A stretch of 64,000 bases of DNA from Bacteriovorax sp. MedPE-SWde (lineage in GTDB: Bacteria; Bdellovibrionota; Bacteriovoracia; Bacteriovoracales; Bacteriovoracaceae). The notes below the pieces were generated by a model that was not told the origin of the DNA, made no database searches, and saw only the letters and a list, made by a program, of their open reading frames with translations. Made by a program: the position numbers and the translations under genes. Location of the stretch: positions 496,001 through 560,000 of the forward strand of contig MPCU01000002.1 in the NCBI GenBank assembly GCA_001874305.1, given 5' to 3'. Shown here in pieces: positions 8,919 to 17,134 of the stretch (position 1 is its first letter; every line of letters starts with the position of its first letter).

Positions 8919-9113
8919 ATGAAGATTATTATTTTAGCTATTGCTGTTATTTCTATTTCAATTATCCCTGTATCTAAATCGGAATCACCGGTAATTAAAC
9001 TTGCAGGACTAAAGAGTATTCCTGTAGACGATGAAGGTCCAATCAAGCCACCACCAGCAGGAAAACGTGATAGAAAGAAGCCAGTTTGTGTTATGGGAAT
9101 TTGCATAGGTTAA
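8919..9113 (+). CDS. Small secreted peptide with C-terminal CxxxxC segment
   Basis: 64 residues from the ATG at 8919, chosen because AAGAGG lies about 7 bases upstream and the next residues form a strong signal peptide (MKIIILAIAVISISIIPVSKS). The mature part is about 43 residues: a Pro-rich, basic middle (KPPPAGKRDRKK) and the C-terminal PVCVMGICIG with two Cys four residues apart. A frame on the opposite strand covers the same bases but has no support. No family recognised. The layout resembles a precursor peptide cut at basic residues; that is inference only. Confidence 0.6.
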   Translation: MKIIILAIAVISISIIPVSKSESPVIKLAGLKSIPVDDEGPIKPPPAGKRDRKKPVCVMGICIG

Positions 9114-9114
9114 T

Positions 9115-9561
9115 TTATTTAACAGACTTTGCTTTTTCTAGAATTTTTTCTATATCTGCATGCATTTGCAAAAGCTTTTTCATCTTAAGAAAGTAAGGCT
9201 TCGCCTCAGGGGCCTTCGAATATGCCCCTTTAATTAATTTATTCAACTCCGCCTCAAGTAACTTCGCCTCACTACTAAATAGAGCAATTAGCTTTACTTG
9301 TGCCTCTAAAGTATCAACTTCAACATTAGAAACTGGATGAGGGCTAGCTGTTGGCAAATGATGTACTTGTGCAACTTCTGATGGTCCAGATGTATCAGAA
9401 GAAGGTGCTGCCAAAGACGCTGGATCCATATTCTCTATCTCAGCATACGCAGTAAACTGGAGCTCAACCACATTATTCTGGCCACTCTTCTGCTTAGATC
9501 CCTTAGACTTTTCGGCCTTAGTATCTTCTGATTGAATATCTTGCTTTTCAGCTGCACTCAT
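9115..9561 (-). CDS. Hypothetical 148-aa protein with coiled-coil C-terminus
   Basis: Residues 1-30 are Lys/Ser/Glu-rich and disordered-looking, 45-80 are Pro/Ser/Ala-rich, and 85-148 form a likely amphipathic helix pair (LEAQVKLIALFSSEAKLLEAELNKL, given here only as a landmark region near residues 84-108). No signal peptide. It resembles an adaptor or scaffold protein; no family recognised. It ends one base after the convergent secreted-peptide gene. Confidence 0.6.
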   Translation of the reverse strand: MSAAEKQDIQSEDTKAEKSKGSKQKSGQNNVVELQFTAYAEIENMDPASLAAPSSDTSGPSEVAQVHHLPTASPHPVSNVEVDTLEAQVKLIALFSSEAKLLEAELNKLIKGAYSKAPEAKPYFLKMKKLLQMHADIEKILEKAKSVK

Positions 9562-9660
9562 TAATTACCCATTATCTATGGTTTATTCATATCTTCAATA
9601 ACAGTTATCGGTAGAATTAGGATTAACTTGAGTGTATTAATAAGGTACCTGTAAAATTAA

Positions 9661-10128
9661 TTACTTAGAGCTCTCTATATTAAGGACTTCATTCTTCATA
9701 GTGAGACCATATGCGAAGCCACCAAGGCCAGTACTAGAGACAATTCTGTGACAAGGAATAATAAGAGGGATCGGATTCTTGTTACAAGCCCCGCCAATGG
9801 CCCTTGATGCCCCAGGTTTACCAAGTAATTTTGCAATTTCACCATAAGTCCTGACTTCACCATACGGTATTTTTAACATTTCCTTCCAAACACTCTGTTG
9901 AAACTCAGTGCCTGATTCGAAGTTTAGGGCCAAATCAAAGGAAGATCTTTGCCCAGATAAATATTCTTGGATCTGATTTTTAGCATCAGTGTATAATGGC
10001 GAAGGGACATTAATATTCTCAGAAGAATCTTGGACTTGAGACCCTTCAAGAAAATCAACCTTTCTGATATATGAACTGCATCCAGAAACTTTAATAATAC
10101 CTATTTTAGAATTGAAGGTGATATCCAT
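9661..10128 (-). CDS. ogt: Methylated-DNA--protein-cysteine methyltransferase
   Basis: 155 residues. The acceptor Cys126 is in IIPCHRIV, the DNA-binding helix includes RAIGGACNKNP, and the wing is GLGGFAYGL; all are diagnostic of O6-alkylguanine DNA alkyltransferase. The protein removes alkyl groups from O6-guanine in a suicide reaction. The N-terminal domain is short and divergent, as in Ogt-type proteins. Its ATG overlaps the ATG of the divergent amidotransferase gene within the sequence CATG. Confidence 0.93.
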   Translation of the reverse strand: MDITFNSKIGIIKVSGCSSYIRKVDFLEGSQVQDSSENINVPSPLYTDAKNQIQEYLSGQRSSFDLALNFESGTEFQQSVWKEMLKIPYGEVRTYGEIAKLLGKPGASRAIGGACNKNPIPLIIPCHRIVSSTGLGGFAYGLTMKNEVLNIESSK

Positions 10129-10801
10129 GAAAAAACCTATTGCAATAATTGACTGTGCGATTCAAGGCTCATCCTATAACTGTATGAACAAGCTTGTCGA
10201 GATCTTTAACGAGCCATTTACATATCATTGGGTATCACAAGAAGGCACAGATTCTCTCGACTTTATAGAAGATGCAAGCGGTTATATCATTTTTGGAAGT
10301 GACTCTAATGTTCATGATAGACTTCCATGGCAGATTAGCCTTCAAAAGAAAATGAAAGAAAAAATTCTTCAAGGTGTACCTGTTCTCGGTATTTGCTTTG
10401 GCCATCAACTCATGGCAGATGCATTTGGAGCAAAAATAGATTTAGTTACACCCGACAATAAATGCTTTGAAGGTACAAGAAAACAAACCTTCCTTGATAA
10501 TCATCTTGGTTTTACCCAAGGTAGTGATGTCGAAATTTTTATAACTCATCACTACGAAGTTAAAGAGCTTCCAAAGGACTTTATTCAGCTCTCGACTTCA
10601 GATGACTGTTACTATGATGGGCTTGCCCATAAGACACTTCCCTACTTTAGTGTTCAGGGGCACCCTGAAGCATCAGATCATTTCGTTACTAACCATATCG
10701 AAATCAAATTATCAGCAGATAAAATCAAGGCCGCTAAAGCAGGAGGCATATCTCTAATTCAAAAATTTATCGAAATAGTGAATAGCTACTCAGCCGGATA
10801 G
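10127..10801 (+). CDS. Class I glutamine amidotransferase (GMP synthase-like domain)
   Basis: 224 residues from the ATG at 10127 (GAAGGTG upstream); an in-frame ATG at 10112 would extend into ogt. Catalytic Cys90 is in the nucleophile elbow GICFGHQ, with His179 and Glu181 in GHPEAS, so the triad is complete. Such free-standing proteins release ammonia from glutamine or hydrolyse gamma-glutamyl compounds (for example PuuD-like or YfeJ-like). No synthetase domain is present and the true substrate is unknown. Starts overlap ogt on the other strand and its 3' end overlaps the convergent hydrolase gene by 16 bp. Confidence 0.85.
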   Translation: MKKPIAIIDCAIQGSSYNCMNKLVEIFNEPFTYHWVSQEGTDSLDFIEDASGYIIFGSDSNVHDRLPWQISLQKKMKEKILQGVPVLGICFGHQLMADAFGAKIDLVTPDNKCFEGTRKQTFLDNHLGFTQGSDVEIFITHHYEVKELPKDFIQLSTSDDCYYDGLAHKTLPYFSVQGHPEASDHFVTNHIEIKLSADKIKAAKAGGISLIQKFIEIVNSYSAG

Positions 10802-11646
10802 ACAACCGACAGAATAGTTTCTTTTAAATAGTCTAAGTATGGTTTGCGATACTTATCTAATTCATTATGAATTTCATGGTAAGCACCTTCAATAGGCTTC
10901 ATTGAAAAGTTCTTCTCCACTCTATTAAAATAGAATTCTAAAGAGTCAATATCTACTATTCCATCTTCTGTACCATAAGAACAAAATGATGGAACACCAG
11001 TATTAAGCTTACGAGAGAAAACTGTTTTTGAAGTCTTAACTAACTCTATGAGTAGTTTAGTATGAAGTTTCATATGATTAAGACTGTCTTCAACATAGTC
11101 TTCAATAACTTTTGGATTGTGAGAAAGGTACTTAAGATCAACCATGCCACCAAGAGGTATACTTGGCTTAAATGTCGAAAGCTTTTGAAAAATAGAACCT
11201 GGAACCATATCTACAATTTTTCCAAGCCCTCCAGGTATCCCAACAGGCGGAGCATTTACAATTATAGCTTCGGCCTTAAGTTCTTCTGAAAAATATTTTT
11301 GAGCAAAAGCACAAGTAATGAGTGCTCCCATTGAATGTCCAAAGAGTATGAATTTTTCCATTCCATACTTTTCTTTTAAATATTTAATACAGTCTTCTAG
11401 ATCTTCAAGGTATTTAGAGAAGTCACTAATATAGGCCTTTTCACCTGAACTTCTACCGTGGCCTCTCAGGTCATACTGAAAGATATTTACATCGTGACCA
11501 CAGAGTCCATTTAGATAAGAATGCCGACTAAGATGCTCACCTATTCCATGTGTTGCTATTATCCAATATTTTGAGCCATGTTCGATAGTTTCGGTATATA
11601 GCTTTACGCCATCTCGAGTATTTATAGTCCTTTTAACAGGCTCCAT
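10786..11646 (-). CDS. Alpha/beta hydrolase, monoacylglycerol lipase-like
   Basis: 286 residues. Nucleophile Ser105 is in FGHSMGA, the oxyanion motif is THGIGEH, RGHGRS follows strand 4, the acid is probably the Asp in GTEDGIVD, and the His is in GAYHEIHNE. This arrangement is typical of the serine aminopeptidase S33/Hydrolase_4 group, often annotated lysophospholipase or monoacylglycerol lipase. No signal peptide. AGGAGAAA precedes the ATG. Monocistronic, convergent with the amidotransferase gene. Confidence 0.88.
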   Translation of the reverse strand: MEPVKRTINTRDGVKLYTETIEHGSKYWIIATHGIGEHLSRHSYLNGLCGHDVNIFQYDLRGHGRSSGEKAYISDFSKYLEDLEDCIKYLKEKYGMEKFILFGHSMGALITCAFAQKYFSEELKAEAIIVNAPPVGIPGGLGKIVDMVPGSIFQKLSTFKPSIPLGGMVDLKYLSHNPKVIEDYVEDSLNHMKLHTKLLIELVKTSKTVFSRKLNTGVPSFCSYGTEDGIVDIDSLEFYFNRVEKNFSMKPIEGAYHEIHNELDKYRKPYLDYLKETILSVVYPAE

Positions 11647-11708
11647 TTTTTCTCCTTAAAATTCTCCCAAAATAGATTATAATATATTGAAAGAAAAAGG
11701 TTGGTAAT

Positions 11709-12080
11709 ATGTATTGTCCTAAATGTATGAATAATAGTTTACATGTAAACTCACGTGGCGTCATGAATATTCTAGTAAATGGTAAGCAGATGGATGCCGG
11801 CCGTTTCCTCTATAATATTGATAGCGGTGAAGAGAAATTCTATAAAGATCTAAAAGACAAACTTGAAGAGTTTTTTAAATGGTATTCCAATTTTCAAAAT
11901 GTTGAAAGCATCACTAAAATAGAGATAGCAACTAGTGACGTAACTTGTGATAGTAAGTGTAAGCTACCTTTAAATAATAAATTCTCTGTAATTGATGCAA
12001 TTATTCCTTCAGCTACTTTAAAAGTTATACTTTCCGAGCTCGGAGAAAAGTACGGTTTAAATATTGAATTAGTAAATTAA
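11709..12080 (+). CDS. Hypothetical 123-aa protein with zinc-type Cys pairs
   Basis: Begins MYCPKC, a CxxC knuckle at residues 3-6; a second Cys pair (CDSKC) lies near residues 80-84, so a metal site is plausible. The rest alternates short strands and helices. AAAAGGTTGG precedes the ATG. No family recognised. Its 3' end overlaps by 4 bp the end of a predicted 45-residue minus-strand ORF. Confidence 0.7.
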   Translation: MYCPKCMNNSLHVNSRGVMNILVNGKQMDAGRFLYNIDSGEEKFYKDLKDKLEEFFKWYSNFQNVESITKIEIATSDVTCDSKCKLPLNNKFSVIDAIIPSATLKVILSELGEKYGLNIELVN

Positions 12081-12214
12081 GATTCTTCTAATGGTGATTC
12101 TTTCTCTATAACTTGGATTCTTTCTTCAATTACATTCATGGCCTGTTGTCTTGTACTTTCTTCTAGAAGTCTTTCAAATGTACTCATGTCAATTTCTGTT
12201 TCCATAGTAATCAT
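12077..12214 (-). CDS. Possible 45-aa helical protein
   Basis: Short open frame with AAGGGG about 7 bases before its ATG. It encodes a Glu-rich amphipathic helix (METEIDMSTFERLLEES, then RQQAMNVIEERIQVIE), a pattern expected of a real small protein rather than random frame. An in-frame ATG at 12238 would give 53 residues but lacks a ribosome-binding site. Convergent with the gene to its left. Function unknown. Confidence 0.5.
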   Translation of the reverse strand: MITMETEIDMSTFERLLEESTRQQAMNVIEERIQVIEKESPLEES

Positions 12215-12394
12215 ATCTCGCCCCTTCTTCGCCTTCATAAAGTTTAATATCTTTTGTTATTTGATGAAAGTTAATTGAGAAACTTAAGTGAATCTTTATC
12301 AAGATTATCTTATCTATTTGAAATTACAGGAAATGCGAACTGTTACAAAATGTGAGCAAAGGTTAACATTTGCCCATATTTGTGGTCTAGCTAC

Positions 12395-12421
12395 AAAAAA
12401 AGAGGAGCTTAGGCTCCTCTT
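12395..12421 (-). terminator. Intrinsic terminator of the three-gene envelope operon
   Basis: AGAGGAGC and GCTCCTCT pair around a TTAG loop (plus strand reading); on the minus strand the stem runs into T7. Located 28-54 bp past the lipoprotein stop codon. Confidence 0.88.
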
Positions 12422-12448
12422 CTTAAGATATATATTTTAAAAATAATA

Positions 12449-13738
12449 TTAAAGACTATCGATATCGAATGGAAAAATCTCTTTATTAGTAATATCAAGC
12501 TCTAGCTTCATTACACCTCTAGTCTTGCGACCATTGCTGTAAATAAAGTTAGCGTCACCAATGAGCCTAACTCCTAAGTTCTTCATGTTGCTGAGACCTA
12601 ATTCAGTCTTAACAACAACATCTTCTCCGATAATATCAAAGCTAACAACATCTTGATTAAGAATTGTTTTTCTAAATTTAATATTCTTAATAAGTCCATT
12701 CTCAACAGAGTAAACTTTGGCACCAGAACCTAACAGGTCTAAGTTTAAAAGTAACTTATCAAAACCATTCATTTGTTCATTAAAAACGATTTGCGATATC
12801 TCTAGAGATTGATCTGCACCACCATCAAGGTAAGTTTCTTTACAATCACCTGTTGAGAGAAATTTTTGGCCAGAGAAAGTTTCTAAGTCATTTAGTAGAT
12901 TAGTGATATAGCCTTTTGCTGCGTAGAAAGGACCCTCTTGATTAATTTCTTCAAAATCAAAATCGTAGATTTTCTCACTCATATCTTCGGCGACAGTCTC
13001 CATATCATCTTCATTAAACTCTACAGAGTCACAAGACTCTACAGCAGATTCAAATGACTCTAGATTTTCTTCACTGATAAAATCAGTAAGTAAGTAGTCT
13101 TCGTCTACTTCACTAAGTCCTTCACAGTCTTCAATATCAATAGACTCTACAGAAAAATCATCATTAGGTGACATTAACATCATTCCTTCATGATCACCTT
13201 CAGTAATAACGAAGAATGAAAGTGTATCACTAACTTTCTCATTAGCTTTTTCAAACTTTGATTCAAGAGACTTATACACAAGTTGATTGTCCATAAAGTT
13301 ATTCATAACCCTATCTCTAAGGTCTCCAACTGTAACAACATGCTTAACAAGTTCTTTAACTGTATTAAAAGAGTTCGCTTCATCAATTCTTTGCTCAACT
13401 CTAGATTTATATACGAGAGTATCTTCTAATTCAGACTCTTCAAGCTCATCTCCATATGAAAATGTTTTCAGACTTGAGTTTACAGTTAGATCGTAAAGGT
13501 CTTCACCCATATCATACTTATATAGAGCACCGTTTTTTTGAACGTCAGACTCTAAAGGATATGAAATAAGAGTAATTCCTCTTACTATTGGATCTAACTC
13601 ACTCCCTCTAATTGAAAGAGATTGAGTTTTAACAGTTTGTATTAATTTATTTTCTAAGTTTATATCTTCAGCTTTCTTATTACATGACACCATGAAAAGA
13701 GCAGAAGAAATAGCTAAAACGCTTGTTATATTTTTCAT
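12449..13738 (-). CDS. Lipoprotein of unknown function (operon gene 3)
   Basis: 429 residues. A lipobox (FMVSC) near residue 19 predicts lipid attachment. The mature protein is acidic, with long Glu/Asp/Ser-rich segments between about 160 and 270, and a strand-rich C-terminus. No catalytic motif seen and no family recognised. It begins 10 bp after the stop of the barrel gene, so translation is probably coupled. With the barrel and the periplasmic helical protein it probably forms one envelope complex (inference). Confidence 0.72.
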   Translation of the reverse strand: MKNITSVLAISSALFMVSCNKKAEDINLENKLIQTVKTQSLSIRGSELDPIVRGITLISYPLESDVQKNGALYKYDMGEDLYDLTVNSSLKTFSYGDELEESELEDTLVYKSRVEQRIDEANSFNTVKELVKHVVTVGDLRDRVMNNFMDNQLVYKSLESKFEKANEKVSDTLSFFVITEGDHEGMMLMSPNDDFSVESIDIEDCEGLSEVDEDYLLTDFISEENLESFESAVESCDSVEFNEDDMETVAEDMSEKIYDFDFEEINQEGPFYAAKGYITNLLNDLETFSGQKFLSTGDCKETYLDGGADQSLEISQIVFNEQMNGFDKLLLNLDLLGSGAKVYSVENGLIKNIKFRKTILNQDVVSFDIIGEDVVVKTELGLSNMKNLGVRLIGDANFIYSNGRKTRGVMKLELDITNKEIFPFDIDSL

Positions 13739-13748
13739 TTCTACTCTC

Positions 13749-14987
13749 CTAAAAAAACAGTTTAAATTCCACAGTAGTAACTGAGTCTTTTACAACATTC
13801 TTACCGCTGATTGGTTTAGAAAAAGTACCTGTTAAAGATAATGGTGCAGCAAACTTTTTCTTCTTAAATAATGAAATTGTATCGTAACCAGCGTTTAGAG
13901 TAACACTCTCCATTCTCTGAGTTGTTTCTTTACCAATAAGGTCATACCACTCTTTCTTATAGACTGAGCCACTGTAACTATCACCGTCTTTATATTGATG
14001 AGAGTATCCAACTCCAAAGTTAACACCTTCGTAGTTAATCTTTGCCGCCATTGCTGCCATAGAGATATCACCAAGGTCACGCTCTACAGACTTATCAATG
14101 TATGGAGTCAGCTTCGATTCATTTGTAAAAGGAACTCTTTTCTCTGCAGTGTCACTCCATTGGACTGTGTGACCAGCTTGAGCTGAAAATGTTAGCCATG
14201 AGTTATAGTAGAAATCATAGTTAGCAAATAAACCAGTATCCAACTGTCCATCTCCACCAGGAAGATCAACTGCCTTATTTATATCCTCTTCACGACCTGT
14301 AGGAAGCGTAAACTCCGCAGTTAGTACAACCGCGTTCTTTGCATTACCAAATACTTTATACTTACTAACAAGCTTAATATCACCAAGTTTCGTTTCATCT
14401 TCATCTACTAATTCTTTATAACCATACTCAGAAAGTTTCTCATTCACAGGAGCTGAAAGCTTCTGAATGAACTCTTCTTTCTTTCCCGGCGCCATATTCA
14501 AGTTTTGCTTTAAAGAGTTATATAATGCTGTATTTTTTTGATTAACAGCAGTCGATACATTTAAAGAAGTCTTAATAACAGGAACTGCAATTGCTGCAGT
14601 TACTTTATTAGAAACTCCATATGCAAAGACTGCTACCGTTGCGTTAGCAGTTAGATTAACTTGTCCAGAGACATCACCGATAGAATCCGCACCATCGGCC
14701 ATAACTTTATCAAAAGCAGTTTCTACTTCAGCGGCCTTTGTAGGATCATCTTGACCTGCAACGATTTTGCTAAATGATAGAGGCTGATAAAATGGATCTG
14801 CTAAAGAAACGATCTCACCATTACTACTATATTTATCGTTACCTTCAACCATTACTCCTAATAGACTAACGTTACGAACACCCTTAGGTAGGGTCTTTGC
14901 AGCAGGTAAGCTTATTGGCCCAGATAGGTTCCCAGCCATTACTGCAGTAGTAGCTAACAAGCACGAAATACTTTTAATAAGTTTCAT
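13749..14987 (-). CDS. Outer-membrane beta-barrel protein (operon gene 2)
   Basis: 412 residues with signal peptide (residues 1-18, ending VMA). Central and C-terminal parts alternate hydrophobic and polar residues (for example VVLTAEFTLPTGRE, FNVGVGYSHQYKDG-like strands) and the last residues are VEFKLFF, a typical Bam-recognised C-terminal Phe. The TLPTGRE plus GDGQ pattern is common in MetA-pathway/phenol-degradation-like or 'transporter' barrels, but this specific family is not recognised. Second gene of a three-gene operon. Confidence 0.78.
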   Translation of the reverse strand: MKLIKSISCLLATTAVMAGNLSGPISLPAAKTLPKGVRNVSLLGVMVEGNDKYSSNGEIVSLADPFYQPLSFSKIVAGQDDPTKAAEVETAFDKVMADGADSIGDVSGQVNLTANATVAVFAYGVSNKVTAAIAVPVIKTSLNVSTAVNQKNTALYNSLKQNLNMAPGKKEEFIQKLSAPVNEKLSEYGYKELVDEDETKLGDIKLVSKYKVFGNAKNAVVLTAEFTLPTGREEDINKAVDLPGGDGQLDTGLFANYDFYYNSWLTFSAQAGHTVQWSDTAEKRVPFTNESKLTPYIDKSVERDLGDISMAAMAAKINYEGVNFGVGYSHQYKDGDSYSGSVYKKEWYDLIGKETTQRMESVTLNAGYDTISLFKKKKFAAPLSLTGTFSKPISGKNVVKDSVTTVEFKLFF

Positions 14988-15013
14988 ATGTCTCTCCCCA
15001 AATTAACTTATAA

Positions 15014-15871
15014 TTACTTACACTTTTTATTAAGAAGTTTAGCTGTTTTCTTATAATCTTTAGAAGATGCCTTAAAGAATGCAGTCATTTCTTGTTCAAC
15101 ATCAGCAACTCCTGCTTCGTCAATTTGCTTCATTGCTTCACTTCCTGCAGCGTAAATTGCTTTAGCTGTATTGAAGGCCGTGCATACTTTCTTTAGATCT
15201 ACTCCATTTTTTCCCTTAAGTTTCAGCTTAACTGCACCAAAGAGATAGAAAAGAGTGTTGTTAACTTGCTTTGAAGTCTCCATTGTCTTTCCATCAATTG
15301 TTACTGTTGTAAGGGTATTTTCATAAGCTTCTCTAACGTACTTCATACCTTCCGACTTTTCTTCACCAGGAACTTTTAAATATGCTTTACCTATTACTCT
15401 AGCGATACCATATTGTTGAACTGAGATATCTAGTTTTTCGGCAGCAAGAAGAGCTGGCTTCATTTCATTCTTCCATCTAGAAAGTGAAGAAAGAATACCT
15501 TTAGTTTCTCCCCATCTCCCTTGAGCGGCAGCGTACCAATATAGAGCGTTAGCCTTCTCTGTTCCCTCTAATTTAGATTGAGCAAAGTCTGCAGCTTTGT
15601 ATACTCTTTCAAAAGAAGCAAGAATTGAATCTTTATTCTTTAATCTGTTAGATACAAAATAGATTGCTTCTGCTTCTAAAACCTTAAGCTCTGCCTTTGC
15701 TGCATCAGAGTTAGCTTGCTCAGCTAGTGTTCTATACATATCACCTGAAGCTTGTGCAGCTTGGATACCTGCAGCAGTGTTTGATCTTTGTGAAAATAGT
15801 GCTTGTGCTTCTTCAATTGTGTTTGCACTTACTGTCGATGCAATAAGCATCCCTAAAATAAGTTTTTTCAT
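15014..15871 (-). CDS. Periplasmic helical-repeat protein, TatT-like (operon gene 1)
   Basis: 285 residues with signal peptide (residues 1-16, ending VSA). The mature protein is all-helical with Ala-rich repeats of TPR type: AEAIYFVSNRL, ALYWYAAAQGRWGE, GIARVIGKAYLKVPG, NTLFYLFGAVKLKL. The 'YW.AAA.G.W' motif and overall size recall TRAP-transporter T-component (TatT) proteins, but I rate that as a suggestion only. GAGGAGAGAGAG lies before the ATG. It leads the operon with the barrel (26-bp gap) and the lipoprotein. Confidence 0.72.
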   Translation of the reverse strand: MKKLILGMLIASTVSANTIEEAQALFSQRSNTAAGIQAAQASGDMYRTLAEQANSDAAKAELKVLEAEAIYFVSNRLKNKDSILASFERVYKAADFAQSKLEGTEKANALYWYAAAQGRWGETKGILSSLSRWKNEMKPALLAAEKLDISVQQYGIARVIGKAYLKVPGEEKSEGMKYVREAYENTLTTVTIDGKTMETSKQVNNTLFYLFGAVKLKLKGKNGVDLKKVCTAFNTAKAIYAAGSEAMKQIDEAGVADVEQEMTAFFKASSKDYKKTAKLLNKKCK

Positions 15872-16090
15872 CTCTCTCTCCTCTTTAATATGGTTTTACG
15901 CCACATCCCTATTTATAAAAAATGTTTAAGATTCGATCAGAAGTATCATACTGACGAGCAATACGTACTAAATTAAATCTTTTCATGTAACAAATTCACA
16001 GTTGAGGACACTAATAAGAAAGGCCTGGAAAATCAAGCATTATCAGGTGTTTATGTTGAATATTAAGTGCTGTAAAGGTAAGATAAAACT

Positions 16091-16342
16091 ATGAAAATAC
16101 CTGGAATGCCTACATGTAAAGAAGTCTTTGAGCACCGTTATGATATGAACGAGCTCGGGTTTATGAAGAAGATGATGATCATGATGCATATGACGATTTG
16201 TAAGAATTGTCAGCACTTCCAAGCAACAATGCACACTCTTGAGCATAAGATGAAAGACTCTATGAAGAAAAATACTTCTAGTGCAGATCAAAGTGAAATT
16301 GATTCCCTAAAAAAGAGAATCAAAGAGCAAATTAATAACTAA
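16091..16342 (+). CDS. Small zf-HC2-like (anti-sigma-type) zinc protein
   Basis: 83 residues. The segment C9-x-x-x-x-x-H, then HMTICKNCQHF, matches the anti-sigma zinc-finger pattern of an early Cys, a central helix, and H-x3-C-x2-C. Residues 55-83 are a Lys-rich helix without a membrane segment. AAAGGTAAG is upstream of the ATG. No sigma factor gene is adjacent, so its partner is unknown; it may be a soluble metal-binding protein of that fold. Overlaps by 11 bp the end of the convergent DUF2797 gene. Confidence 0.7.
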   Translation: MKIPGMPTCKEVFEHRYDMNELGFMKKMMIMMHMTICKNCQHFQATMHTLEHKMKDSMKKNTSSADQSEIDSLKKRIKEQINN

Positions 16343-17132
16343 GGTTTAAGTGGTAACCTGCATGCTTTCGCATATTTACGACACAAGTATCAAATATAAG
16401 ATACTGTCCCTTTATCCCCATTAGTGTTCCTTCAATAACAGGACTTTTATCAAACCCCACAGACTTAACTTTAGTTGGGTACTCTAGAACAGGATATTCA
16501 ATAGTCGTAATTGGATCATCTAGGTCTTCAGCATCAAAATCATCAAAGATGTCTGCAAATTCATCATAGACCTGTTCCCTCATGGCCTCGAGATCTTCAT
16601 CAGCAACTTCATTCATTAGCATTTTTCGCCAATTTGTTTTATCAGAAAAGCTCTTCGCAATTTCTATTTCAATTTCCCCAGAAGTCTTTCTATCATCTAC
16701 CTTCAATATAGGAATTGCATAGCTAGCGCCTTGATCAATCCAACGTGTAGGTATTTGAGTATGTCTCGTTATACCAACTTTAACATGTGAGGATACTGCG
16801 AGATATACATAGTGAGGAATAAAGCAATTCTTCTCCCCCCACTCTGGCTCTCTACAAGTTCCTTTACTAAAGTGGCAAAGCTCAGGCTTTATTATACAAG
16901 TGTCACACTGTGCAAGGCTTATAAATGACTTATATGAATAACCTTGCCCATAGGACTTCTTAATCTGTTCACCCGTATGGATACAGTTAATCTGCCCTTT
17001 GAACTCGAGACGGATCTTTTTCTCTAGTAACTCATTCATTGATACAAGCTGATCGTTCATAGGCAAATGATAAATTACTTTACCATCAATCAACTCTGTT
17101 TTCATTTTTCTTATATTTCCAAATGCTTCCAT
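16332..17132 (-). CDS. DUF2797-family protein
   Basis: 266 residues. Diagnostic features of DUF2797 are present: early CIHTG with several Cys (AQCDTCIIKPELCHF, GTCREPEWGEKNC) that look like zinc ligands, followed by YLAVSSHVKVGITRHTQIPTRWIDQGA. The latter half resembles a GIY-YIG-like fold (KVGIT and R.IDQGA), though no nuclease activity is established. The protein has an acidic patch at about 200-225. It starts 2 bp downstream of the esterase gene and is probably co-transcribed with it and nth. Confidence 0.85.
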   Translation of the reverse strand: MEAFGNIRKMKTELIDGKVIYHLPMNDQLVSMNELLEKKIRLEFKGQINCIHTGEQIKKSYGQGYSYKSFISLAQCDTCIIKPELCHFSKGTCREPEWGEKNCFIPHYVYLAVSSHVKVGITRHTQIPTRWIDQGASYAIPILKVDDRKTSGEIEIEIAKSFSDKTNWRKMLMNEVADEDLEAMREQVYDEFADIFDDFDAEDLDDPITTIEYPVLEYPTKVKSVGFDKSPVIEGTLMGIKGQYLIFDTCVVNMRKHAGYHLNLSY

Positions 17133-17134
17133 AA

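Noticed and set aside
8873-9106. Minus-strand 77-codon frame over the secreted peptide gene
   Set aside because: The plus-strand reading has a signal peptide and a good ribosome-binding site; the minus frame has neither.
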